Shown piece by piece: positions 1-7,910 of a DNA stretch of 64,000 nt (the stretch's first letter is position 1; each line of letters opens with the position of its first letter). Source of the DNA: an archaeon (lineage in GTDB: Archaea; Thermoproteota; Thermoprotei_A; Marsarchaeales; Marsarchaeaceae); assembly GCA_021817005.1 (NCBI GenBank), contig JAKAWJ010000001.1:1-64000 (forward strand). The letters are read 5' to 3'. A program made the position numbers and the translations under genes. The notes beneath the pieces are model-generated. The model ran no database searches. It saw nothing but the letters and a program-made list of their open reading frames with translations, and was not told the origin of the DNA.

Positions 1-4
1 ATTT

Positions 5-2980
5 TCATTCCGAGTAACGCAGCGCTTCAGCAGGTAGAATCTTTGAAGCGTTTAGAGCTGGCCATGCGGTTGCTAGGAGTGCAAATGCGTAGGAAATTAC
101 CCCAATTTCAATTATGCTAACGAACGGAACCGAAAAGCCGAGTGAGTGAAAACGTGGAAACGACAATGAAATGCTGTAGACAAGGCTCAACCCCACAAGT
201 ATTCCTATCAGTATCCCAAAAATAGCTATGAAGCTATTCTCAATCAGGAAACTCCACAAGATCATCCTCTTCGTAAAGCCCAGTGCCCTGAGCGTGCCAA
301 TCTCTCGTCTTCGCTCCACTACCGATCTCACCGTAATGATGCTCAGGCCGGCTATCCCAACTATTAGACCAAAACCCACAAAACTTTCAAGTAGTGAAAT
401 CTGGGCGTTTCCTCCCTGAAGGATTTGTGCCAGAATGTCTTGATACACAATGACAGTCATTCCATAGCCAAGAAAATCTCGCTTCAAGCCTATCGAGACC
501 AATTCCGTGTCTTTCTTGTTACTCAGGGAAATCATCGCGAACTGTTGGCCGCTAGCCACCAGATGATCTTGTTCGATCACCTGTGTTGTTGTAAGGAGGG
601 TAGGAGGGCCGGCCCAGCTCATTATCGCAATTTCGGTCACATTTGTCTTGGTTCCATTAGGCAACTGGATCGAAATCAGGTCGCCTGCGTACCTTTGTTC
701 TGACCTGGATACACTATCCTCCAGAGCATTGGTTGCGTACACCACATCACTATGATTCGACTCAACTTGCTCCCACACCTTCTCAGGGTTTGGTTTTCCG
801 TTTGGTAGCAAAAATGGGCTTGTCGCGCTAGTGAGATTGAAACTGTTTTCCGAAAAGAAGCTGTTGGAACCGCTGCTGTTTGCACCCAGATATTCCAGGT
901 ATAAAGCGCTCTCGTTCGGGCGACTCAGATCCTTTGTAAGCGCGTAGGTTCCGTAGAAAACCGTAGTGCGATTGGCTGCGATGTAAGAAGAGACGTTTGG
1001 ATCCGAGACAATTTTCTGATACAAGCCCGGAACTGGAGTCGAAGTAGACGCAATCATTTGGTAGCCTCCAGTGACCGCAGGATACTCTTGAACAGCAATT
1101 CCATTAAACAGTGAGAGCAAGACGCCTATCCCAATTATGACGGCTATTATCAACGCAAACATCAGAAGAATTCCCCCAGTTCTGAACTGCTTGCGCTGCG
1201 GGTAAGAAAGACCCATTTTAAGGGTCGGGGATTTCGAAGCTCCCTTGCCTGCCCTGAGCAGAACCTTCATTATTGAAGAGGTATTGTAGGAGACAAGAGC
1301 CACAGCCGAAGCCACCATAAAGAATAATCCTATGATTGCTGGAAGAAAGTAGTATCCAAGAGGTGGTGTAAACGGCCCCGCAACGGAGAGATAAGGATCT
1401 CCCCAGTAAATCAGCTCGAGAATGGAAGAGATTGAAAATGCGTATCTTTCTCCGATGAATTTTGTGAGAATCAGGCCCAATCCGAATATTGCAATTGCTG
1501 GACCCAGAACGAAGAGCGATGCATTTCGACTTGAATTTCCCTGCGCTAAAGAAATGAGACCAAGGGCAACTATCACAAGTCCCATGAAAAACATGCGCGT
1601 ATGGGTGGATTTGCTCGCTGGAGGCTCAGTTATGTTTCTGATTGCCCTTATGATATTCAGCCTGCTGACTCGCCAGGATGAAACAATGATTGTGAGATAG
1701 GTGATGAGTATGCCTGAAGAGAAGGCAAGAATCAATGTCTCTGGAGTAAATGTAAAATTGTCTATTATCAGAGAAGAAGAGCTCGTTGCCCCAGATACAC
1801 CGATTACGTTTGAACCGAATATGTAGATCATGACGAACGCGATTCCGATACCCGAAACTGCGCCGATGGACGAGGATAGGAGCGAGTAAAAGAATCCTTC
1901 AAACATGAACTGTTTTACCAAGTGATTCCTCTTCATTCCCAGCGCTCGGGCCATGCCCATCTCTTGCTTCCTTTCTTCTGAGAGCATCACAAAGACGTTC
2001 ACTATGAGCACAGTTCCAACTGCAACAGTAAAGCTGCTCACTATCAGAAAAATTTGTGAGGTGGACGTTGCTGCTTTCAACGCGCTAAATACGCTTTCGT
2101 TTTTGTCACCGAATGCGTAAAGCGGGCCGCTGTTCCCTAGCGAATTGCCTAGGGATTCAAGTGTCGCGTTTGCAAGAGCTCCAACTCGATTTGTATACCG
2201 TATTGAATCTTGAACTCCTCCCGTGTTTGTTATCGCGATGAAGTTGATCTTGCCCTTTTCACCGGTGATGCTCTGCGCGACCTGCAAATTTACGACGATA
2301 TGGTCGCTTCCGTATGGAAAGCCTGACCTTGCATGACTGTAATCTATTCCAGTAATTGTAAGAGTGGTTGTGTTTCGACCGTAGAAAACTTCCAGTTTGT
2401 CGCCCACCGAGGCATTGATGTCTCGCGCAGTCTGGTAATTCACAATAGCACCGTTACTACCTGTATCTGGATTGATTGTCTTCCCGTTTCTATCAGTATA
2501 ATTGCCCAATATAGAAGTAGAGTTGGGATAGACTCCGATCAGAATGACCTGCGCTTGCCCGACATCGCTCCTCTTGTCGAAAATGGAAACAGTGCTGATG
2601 ATTTCGGGGGTTACTCCCGCGACGTCTTGATTTCCGAGAATGTGACTTCTCAGGTTGTCGTATACTGAATAGTTGAAAAATTGATATCCTACCTGCGGAT
2701 TGAGATTGTAAACGCCTTCGTCCACAGCCCCATAATTAGAGTATGCCTCGCTTGTCAGGATGTGGGTAGATGTGTCCCCCGCGACGAGTGAACCCGAAAT
2801 CATTGCCGTTCCAATAAGCAGTCCGAGAACAACGAGGATGGTCGTCGTCTTCCTCCGAGTGAAGTTGCGCAAAGCTATGCGGCTCGAGGCGCTGTCTTTT
2901 AGCATCAAGGCTATGGTAAGAATAAGCAGGAACAGCACGGGAGAAAGAATCGGCAGAATGGAAGTGGGAAACGATGTCAT
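5..2980 (-). CDS. FtsX/MacB-type ABC transporter permease
   Basis: Large inner-membrane permease of 991 residues. An N-terminal helix pair is followed by a long extracytoplasmic domain (about residues 70-300) and three helices that form a first FtsX module. Middle helices, a second extracellular segment (about 640-870) and a C-terminal three-helix FtsX module follow. Both modules carry the coupling motif after a helix (ERKQEMGMARALGMKR and ERRREIGTLRALGFTKR), which contacts the ATPase. The duplicated FtsX architecture is typical of MacB/LolCE-like systems that move lipids or peptides, or act on the envelope mechanically; the substrate is unknown. It starts 22 bases after the stop of the ATPase gene, with a GAGG 8 bases before the ATG, so the two form an operon. 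The stop codon lies inside the window, so the gene is complete. Confidence 0.9.
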   Translation of the reverse strand: MTSFPTSILPILSPVLFLLILTIALMLKDSASSRIALRNFTRRKTTTILVVLGLLIGTAMISGSLVAGDTSTHILTSEAYSNYGAVDEGVYNLNPQVGYQFFNYSVYDNLRSHILGNQDVAGVTPEIISTVSIFDKRSDVGQAQVILIGVYPNSTSILGNYTDRNGKTINPDTGSNGAIVNYQTARDINASVGDKLEVFYGRNTTTLTITGIDYSHARSGFPYGSDHIVVNLQVAQSITGEKGKINFIAITNTGGVQDSIRYTNRVGALANATLESLGNSLGNSGPLYAFGDKNESVFSALKAATSTSQIFLIVSSFTVAVGTVLIVNVFVMLSEERKQEMGMARALGMKRNHLVKQFMFEGFFYSLLSSSIGAVSGIGIAFVMIYIFGSNVIGVSGATSSSSLIIDNFTFTPETLILAFSSGILITYLTIIVSSWRVSRLNIIRAIRNITEPPASKSTHTRMFFMGLVIVALGLISLAQGNSSRNASLFVLGPAIAIFGLGLILTKFIGERYAFSISSILELIYWGDPYLSVAGPFTPPLGYYFLPAIIGLFFMVASAVALVSYNTSSIMKVLLRAGKGASKSPTLKMGLSYPQRKQFRTGGILLMFALIIAVIIGIGVLLSLFNGIAVQEYPAVTGGYQMIASTSTPVPGLYQKIVSDPNVSSYIAANRTTVFYGTYALTKDLSRPNESALYLEYLGANSSGSNSFFSENSFNLTSATSPFLLPNGKPNPEKVWEQVESNHSDVVYATNALEDSVSRSEQRYAGDLISIQLPNGTKTNVTEIAIMSWAGPPTLLTTTQVIEQDHLVASGQQFAMISLSNKKDTELVSIGLKRDFLGYGMTVIVYQDILAQILQGGNAQISLLESFVGFGLIVGIAGLSIITVRSVVERRREIGTLRALGFTKRMILWSFLIENSFIAIFGILIGILVGLSLVYSISLSFPRFHSLGFSVPFVSIIEIGVISYAFALLATAWPALNASKILPAEALRYSE

Positions 2981-3002
2981 GCTGAAGCCTCAGGCATTTG
3001 AT

Positions 3003-3779
3003 TCACTCATTGGAATTATCTTCATCTAACTCTGTGGAACTAGAGAGGGAGGGAGGGGAAGAAGTGTCCTTAGTTCTTACGATCTGTCCATTGCGCATCA
3101 CGACTATCCTATCTGTCTGACTCGCAACGGCTTGGTCATGAGTTACGACAATAAGAGTCAAACCAACTTCTCTGTTGAGTTTGCGCAGCAGGCTGATTAT
3201 TTCAAGAGAGTTCTCGGAATCCAAATTACCCGTGGGCTCGTCCGCCCAGATAATGGAAGGACTGTTTGCAAGAGACCTGGCTATTGCCACTCTTTGCTGC
3301 TGTCCGCCAGAAAGCTCTGAAGGCCTGTGGTCCTTCCATTCCTCCAATCCGACAAGAGAAAGAGCCTCTATCGCTTTTCTCCGGGCTAGCTTTTCATCAA
3401 CGTGGGAAATGATCAGCGGAAGTTCAACGTTCTCCAGTGCGCTCAGAACAGGAAGTAGGTTATAGGATTGAAATATGAATCCCATCTTTTTCGCTCGAAA
3501 CTCTGATTTCCTGTTGTCAGACATTTTGTGAACGTCTACACCGTCAATGATCACTTTTCCTCCAGTAAGGTCGTCAAGACCAGACAAGCAGTTGAGAAGT
3601 GTCGTCTTACCGCATCCTGATGGACCCATTATCGCAATCATTTCGGACGTCCTGACTTCGAGATTTATTCCGCGCAAGGCTTCGACTTTGATAGCTCCCG
3701 AAGAGTAAATCTTGCTCACGTTTTGTGCTTTCACCATCGCGGAATCCTTTGGACCGGAATCTTCAGCCAAGCAGTTCAC
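3003..3779 (-). CDS. MacB/LolD-type ABC transporter ATP-binding protein
   Basis: Cytoplasmic ATPase partner of the FtsX permease downstream. Walker A is GPSGCGKTT, the signature is LSGGQQQRVAIARSL, Walker B is IIWADEPTGNLDS, and an H-loop lies in VVTHD. The TGNLDS form of the D-loop and the ~220-residue core are typical of the LolD/MacB/FtsE subfamily. The GTG at 3779 gives 258 residues. A start at residue 15 (MVKAQNVSKIY, position 3737) fits the family N-terminus better, so the exact start is open. A weak TATA-like stretch lies near 3832. Confidence 0.92.
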   Translation of the reverse strand: MNCLAEDSGPKDSAMVKAQNVSKIYSSGAIKVEALRGINLEVRTSEMIAIMGPSGCGKTTLLNCLSGLDDLTGGKVIIDGVDVHKMSDNRKSEFRAKKMGFIFQSYNLLPVLSALENVELPLIISHVDEKLARRKAIEALSLVGLEEWKDHRPSELSGGQQQRVAIARSLANSPSIIWADEPTGNLDSENSLEIISLLRKLNREVGLTLIVVTHDQAVASQTDRIVVMRNGQIVRTKDTSSPPSLSSSTELDEDNSNE

Positions 3780-3818
3780 TCACTCTTATTGCCGGAGCAC
3801 TCACATCGTCCATCCCAA

Positions 3819-4214
3819 TCACGGGGCGTTAAAAGTTTTCGAAGGTTGGGCTGATGTCCTTGAGATCATGCTTCGTACCACAAGCAATTCTGAAAAGTAA
3901 GAAGCAAAGGCTAGCAGAAAGCCCAACGCCATAACAACCGAGTAAACAGGATCCTGTCCGTAAAAGGCGAACAACCTTCCTGCCTGGCCCGCCAGAGTTA
4001 CGAAAATCAATGCCATCGCTGAAGTAGCTATTGCAGGAATGCTACGAGTTAAGGCCGAGACGACTAGGATGACCAGACCCAGTCCTACAAGAAGCAATCC
4101 AACGGCGTAGTGAGCAGTGAAGATGCCACCCCGAGGGTACGGGGCGACCAAATAGGCGTTCACATAAATTCCGAGGAAGTATTGCAGCGCCAGCACGATC
4201 AAAACTGCAAGCAA
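3819..4214 (-). CDS. Small four-helix membrane protein
   Basis: Predicted integral membrane protein with about four helices and short loops (131 residues from a TTG at 4214). No function is recognised. The frame stays open upstream to about 4284. The extra residues (ending IPPVSKEPIVLRF just before the first helix) look like a genuine N-terminal cytoplasmic segment, but no ATG, GTG or TTG occurs in them. A good TATA box at 4312-4319 predicts transcription starting near 4289, so either translation starts at the TTG with a long leader or a rare start codon is used further up. Confidence 0.7.
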   Translation of the reverse strand: MLAVLIVLALQYFLGIYVNAYLVAPYPRGGIFTAHYAVGLLLVGLGLVILVVSALTRSIPAIATSAMALIFVTLAGQAGRLFAFYGQDPVYSVVMALGFLLAFASYFSELLVVRSMISRTSAQPSKTFNAP

Positions 4215-4311
4215 CAGAAATCGAAGAACAATCGGTTCCTTCGATACTGGTGGGATTCGCGAGGATGACTGTTCTGCCAGGTTTTAATCGCCGGCGGCGC
4301 GTCCGCGGTAT

Positions 4312-4319
4312 TATTTATA
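4312..4319 (-). promoter_or_regulatory. TATA box for the four-helix membrane protein gene
   Basis: TATAAATA read on the minus strand, the strongest AT-rich element in this intergenic region. It predicts a start site near 4289, about 75 bases before the TTG of the downstream gene. Confidence 0.6.
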
Positions 4320-4321
4320 CG

Positions 4322-4465
4322 TTACGCAGTTGATATCAGAATACATACAGCATGCGCGAGATAGCTCCTGACCGCTTCTCGCATGGTCTGTTTCTTTGCC
4401 TCATACCGGCTCGTCACAGTCATCAGTCTGTGTAATTCGAGATGCACGAATGCCCACATCGACAT
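4322..4465 (-). CDS. Possible 47-residue protein or gene remnant
   Basis: A short open frame beginning MSMWAFVHLELHRLM, with a helix-rich, charged composition unlike random frames here. It ends in TAA beside the TATA box of the next gene. No family was recognised. It may be the C-terminal relic of a longer gene, since the frame is open a little further upstream without a start codon. A TATA-like TAAATACT lies near 4502. The remaining intergenic sequence (4466-4690) shows nothing I can assign. Confidence 0.3.
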   Translation of the reverse strand: MSMWAFVHLELHRLMTVTSRYEAKKQTMREAVRSYLAHAVCILISTA

Positions 4466-4690
4466 CCCAATCTGTTTCAGAATCCCGCCCTAGTCGAAGT
4501 ATTTAGCAGCGCTGTGTGCGAAACGATTGCGAGTTTACCGCGGGTCTGCTCAATCGATTCTTCATATCACGCACGGGATTTCGAGTTCCAGCAGTAGCAG
4601 TGGCGAAGATGCAAGGAGGGGAAAAATTTTCCTTCTCGAGTGATCGTGGGCGATTTTTCCACGAATGACTCAATGCTCCTGCTCGTGAGG

Positions 4691-6337
4691 CTAGGCTGCG
4701 AATACGCCTTCTTCTACAACATATTTTTTGCGTGCCAAATCCATCAGGTTCCTCGTGAACACTACACCGTAGATTGCGACAATCACTGCGAATATTATAG
4801 AGACGTAGGCTGCCGCAGCTATCTGCCCGTTAGCCATGTTGGCGGAGATATAATACATCATTCCGAACGGAACCTGAAGACCATTTGGGGCGACAGTAGG
4901 GGCTATGTTTGGCCAAAATTCTCCTATCGCTATCCCTGCCCACGCACTGTTTATCGTGCTGGAAAGACCCGTTATGATGTAAGGTAACGTGGAAGGGAAG
5001 ATTACACGCCTCATTCTTGTTGAGAAAGGTAACTCATGGTTTCTTGCGAGCTCATTGAATTCAGAAGGTATGGCCTGAACCCCAATCCAGAAGTCAAAGA
5101 AAACGTAGTAAAAGCAACTCAAGAAACCAAGGATAAATATGTATACTTCAGAGTAAATGAAAGGAAGTGTGTGTTCCAAGAACGGCAATGTAAAGATGAA
5201 TATGAGCGGGAAGTAAGCTGGTGCTGGGAACGCGGCGAATACCTGGATCAGAGGAAGGATGGTGTCCCCCGCGCGGCGGTGCGTTGCGAGCAGGTAACCG
5301 ACAGATACAGCGAAAGCAAGTGAGGCCAAGGTGATCAGAGTTACTCGCAGGTAGTCAGCCCCCACGTACTCAAGAAGTCTGGGTGTTTCCTGAAGGAAGG
5401 AGTACCATGTCGACACCGGCACGGAAATGACTATTCGGAGCGACGAGTACAATACGTAAGCGAAAAGGAGAAACAGGATAGCGTACATCACATACTTGGC
5501 GATTCCGTTATGACTTCGGTTTTCCTGCACAAGGTTGCCGGTTTTTGACCTAGCCGCCAACCTTGGGACGTTCCTCATTTGAGCCCTGAACGCCCGCCAC
5601 GGATATGCAATCCTCCCCCGCCACCTACCTGCGTACCTCTTTATGGCGTCTGAAGTATCAACTCCATACTTCGCTACCGCCCACCTGCTGAGCCTGGAAA
5701 GGGCGAAAGTGACGACCGCCACTGCGATGGCTATTGAGGCAAGGGAATAGTATACACCTACAAAGTTTCCGCTGCTGAGGTACTCTGTTATCAGCGTCCC
5801 GATGCCGAATGTCGAACACGTTCCCCTCGGACAAACACTTGCCGTGGCTGCTCCAGCTGTGAACACTTCGCTAACCGAAATGTAGAAAAACGCATCTGCG
5901 AAGCTTGAAAAAATATTGGAAGTTAGGCGCGGTATGGAATGTGGGATATAGAGCTCTTTTAATCTCTTGAAAAATCCAAAACCATAGTTGTCAGACACTT
6001 CGATAAGGTGCTCTGGTACTGTCTTGAACGCTTGGTAGGTGCCAATCCAGATGTTCCAGGCGACGGCGTCGAACACAAGAAAGTCCACAGCCAGCTCCAC
6101 ACCAAAACGCGCTGGCAGGGCTAGGACGAAGATGACAAGGACAAAAGGGAGGAAGCCTATTACCGGTATGGATTCGAGGACGTTCACGAGAGGTATGTAA
6201 ACACTCTCGAAACTCCTGCTTTTTATCGAGGCATAGGCAAGCAACCAGCCGGTGATTATGGACAGCCCTATGAGACCAAATATCCTCCCCAACGTGGCAA
6301 GGGTCGCGAAGGGGATAGCGAGGTCCATAAGACACAC
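4691..6337 (-). CDS. Double-length NitT/SsuC-type ABC transporter permease
   Basis: 548-residue inner-membrane protein made of two fused BPD_transp_1 (binding-protein-dependent permease) halves, about residues 1-235 and 290-540. Each half contains an EAA-like cytoplasmic loop (around VPEHLIEVSDNYG and IPSEFNELARNHE). The halves are joined by a basic linker. Fused two-domain permeases of this type occur in archaeal systems related to nitrate, sulfonate and taurine importers. The stop of the ATPase gene upstream is one base before the GTG used here (an ATG follows at 6328), so the two genes are one transcription unit. No periplasmic binding protein gene is present nearby, so the substrate cannot be inferred. 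Confidence 0.88.
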   Translation of the reverse strand: MCLMDLAIPFATLATLGRIFGLIGLSIITGWLLAYASIKSRSFESVYIPLVNVLESIPVIGFLPFVLVIFVLALPARFGVELAVDFLVFDAVAWNIWIGTYQAFKTVPEHLIEVSDNYGFGFFKRLKELYIPHSIPRLTSNIFSSFADAFFYISVSEVFTAGAATASVCPRGTCSTFGIGTLITEYLSSGNFVGVYYSLASIAIAVAVVTFALSRLSRWAVAKYGVDTSDAIKRYAGRWRGRIAYPWRAFRAQMRNVPRLAARSKTGNLVQENRSHNGIAKYVMYAILFLLFAYVLYSSLRIVISVPVSTWYSFLQETPRLLEYVGADYLRVTLITLASLAFAVSVGYLLATHRRAGDTILPLIQVFAAFPAPAYFPLIFIFTLPFLEHTLPFIYSEVYIFILGFLSCFYYVFFDFWIGVQAIPSEFNELARNHELPFSTRMRRVIFPSTLPYIITGLSSTINSAWAGIAIGEFWPNIAPTVAPNGLQVPFGMMYYISANMANGQIAAAAYVSIIFAVIVAIYGVVFTRNLMDLARKKYVVEEGVFAA

Positions 6338-6338
6338 G

Positions 6339-7160
6339 CTACCTGATAGATCTGATATCTAGGCCCCTATACAGAGTGTCGACGTAGTCGTAGAATAGAG
6401 GGTCGCGTTCGTCTCTGGGTCTAGGCAGGTCTATCCTAACAACGTCTGTTATTCTCGCAGGAGAACCATTCATTATGTAGACTCTGTCAGCAAGTTGAAC
6501 CACCTCATGGAGGTTATGAGACACTAGCACCACCGACTTCAACGTTGTCTCGGGGTTGAAAACCAGTTCATGCACCTCCTTTCTTATTTCGTTCGCCGTC
6601 AACTCGTCCAGATGTACAAAAGGCTCATCGAGAAGAAGTACCTCTGGCGAAGCTCCTAATGCACGCGCGAGTGCAACGCGCTGACGCATTCCCCCACTCA
6701 TCTCCTTTGGATAGAGGTTCTCCGCTCCTTCGAGCCCCACAAGGGATAGCATCTTCTTCGAAAGCTGGATTGCCTCATCCTCCGTCATATTCTTGTCCGA
6801 GAGAACGAGCCTTACATTTTCGAGCGCTGTCATCCAAGGGAAGGTCGCGATAGACTGATGGACGAGCGAGATCCTGGAAGAGGGGCGGCGCACCTCGACT
6901 CCGTCGAGAAAGACTCGTCCAGTCGTGGGTGGTATTAGGTGAGCGATAACCCGGAGCAGTGTCGATTTGCCAGTGCCAGTTGGCCCCACGACGGCCACCA
7001 GCTCATCCTTCGCTGTATACAGATTTATATCCACGAATATTGTCTTTGAATTAGGAAATCTGTAGCTGAGCTCTTGGCAATCCAGAACAACCAATTCCCT
7101 CTGATCCCTACGCTCATCTACAATATTTCGAATTGTCAAAAAAAAGCGCCCCTCATCCAC
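6339..7160 (-). CDS. NitT/SsuB-type ABC transporter ATP-binding protein
   Basis: Cytoplasmic ATPase that energises the fused permease downstream. Walker A is GPTGTGKST, the signature is MSGGMRQRVALARAL, Walker B is VLLLDEPFVHLDE, and the switch histidine lies in VLVSHNLHE. The DEPFVHLD form is typical of the nitrate/sulfonate/taurine ATPase group. The GTG at 7160 lies slightly upstream of the start site predicted from the TATA box at 7176-7183 (about 7153). A TTG at 7139 may therefore be the true start, removing seven residues. Confidence 0.92.
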   Translation of the reverse strand: MDEGRFFLTIRNIVDERRDQRELVVLDCQELSYRFPNSKTIFVDINLYTAKDELVAVVGPTGTGKSTLLRVIAHLIPPTTGRVFLDGVEVRRPSSRISLVHQSIATFPWMTALENVRLVLSDKNMTEDEAIQLSKKMLSLVGLEGAENLYPKEMSGGMRQRVALARALGASPEVLLLDEPFVHLDELTANEIRKEVHELVFNPETTLKSVVLVSHNLHEVVQLADRVYIMNGSPARITDVVRIDLPRPRDERDPLFYDYVDTLYRGLDIRSIR

Positions 7161-7175
7161 GCCCCCCCAGAGCCG

Positions 7176-7183
7176 TTTTTATA
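7176..7183 (-). promoter_or_regulatory. TATA box for the NitT-type ABC operon
   Basis: TATAAAAA on the minus strand, preceded by GG. Its centre predicts a transcription start near 7153. This argues for a start codon at 7139 rather than 7160 in the downstream gene. Confidence 0.6.
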
Positions 7184-7475
7184 CCTAACTGTGTAATTGG
7201 GGGAGGTGCTACTCAAGTCCTGTGAAATTAGTCAACGATTGTAGAGGCCAAATGCGGGGCCCAGATGCTTCTATTCCCTGATCCATGAACCTCCGCTCGA
7301 TTAATGGGGGGGCCGGCGAGGTCTAGGTAACATCTGATAGCGGTCCCCGTTCCGTTTAAAGCAGCCATCTGCAGAACTATTGATGAAAATATATCGCCGG
7401 AAGGGCGCTAGGGACCTTCTTTAAAGGAGGACTGACAAGCGCGATACCCAGTACTAGGGCCCTGCAGTTTCGCCG

Positions 7476-7690
7476 ATTTCAAGGGAGCTTCTCGCCTTTT
7501 TGCGAGGCTTGAAGAGGATGAACTCCTGGTACGAAGCGAGGGGGAGGTATGCTATCTTCCACCCACTATTCACCGAGTACCTGAAGAAACAATGATGGGA
7601 GCGCGGGCAGAGGTCAGCGGAGCTAGCCTGCTGTGCTCAGAAGTACGCCCACCTCGACGCAGAGCCGGAAGGTCAGGATTCTGTCAGCCT
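7476..7690 (+). pseudogene. Decayed protein-coding remnant
   Basis: One plus-strand frame reads ELLAFLRGLKRMNSWYEARG and continues coherently through a TGA at 7593 into WERGQRSAELACCAQKYAH. The composition looks like real protein, but there is no start codon or intact frame. No family was identified. The rest of the 7.2-7.88 kb interval holds nothing else I can support. Confidence 0.35.
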
Positions 7691-7880
7691 TTATTTCAAA
7701 AGTTCAGCTTTCCCCCTAAGCTTTTCCGGCATCCTTCTCGGAGTCAGCCGGAGAAAGACAAGTGCATACTCAGTTTGACTTTGTACTCGGCACAGACTTA
7801 ACTCGGTCTATAGATTAGCGCTACTTGAGTTCGGCAAAGGAGAGAGGAAGGTTTTTGGGGAGCTAGAAATGCGGAAATTA

Positions 7881-7888
7881 TTATAAAT
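7881..7888 (+). promoter_or_regulatory. TATA box, leaderless promoter of the surface protein gene
   Basis: TTATAAAT centred 26.5 bases before the GTG at 7911, so transcript and translation start at the same base. Confidence 0.8.
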
Positions 7889-7910
7889 AGCCGACGCTCC
7901 CTTTTCAGCT

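Noticed and set aside
7592-7801. 69-codon plus-strand frame
   Set aside because: It lies in a frame different from the more protein-like remnant and is Ser/Arg/Pro-rich, like random sequence.
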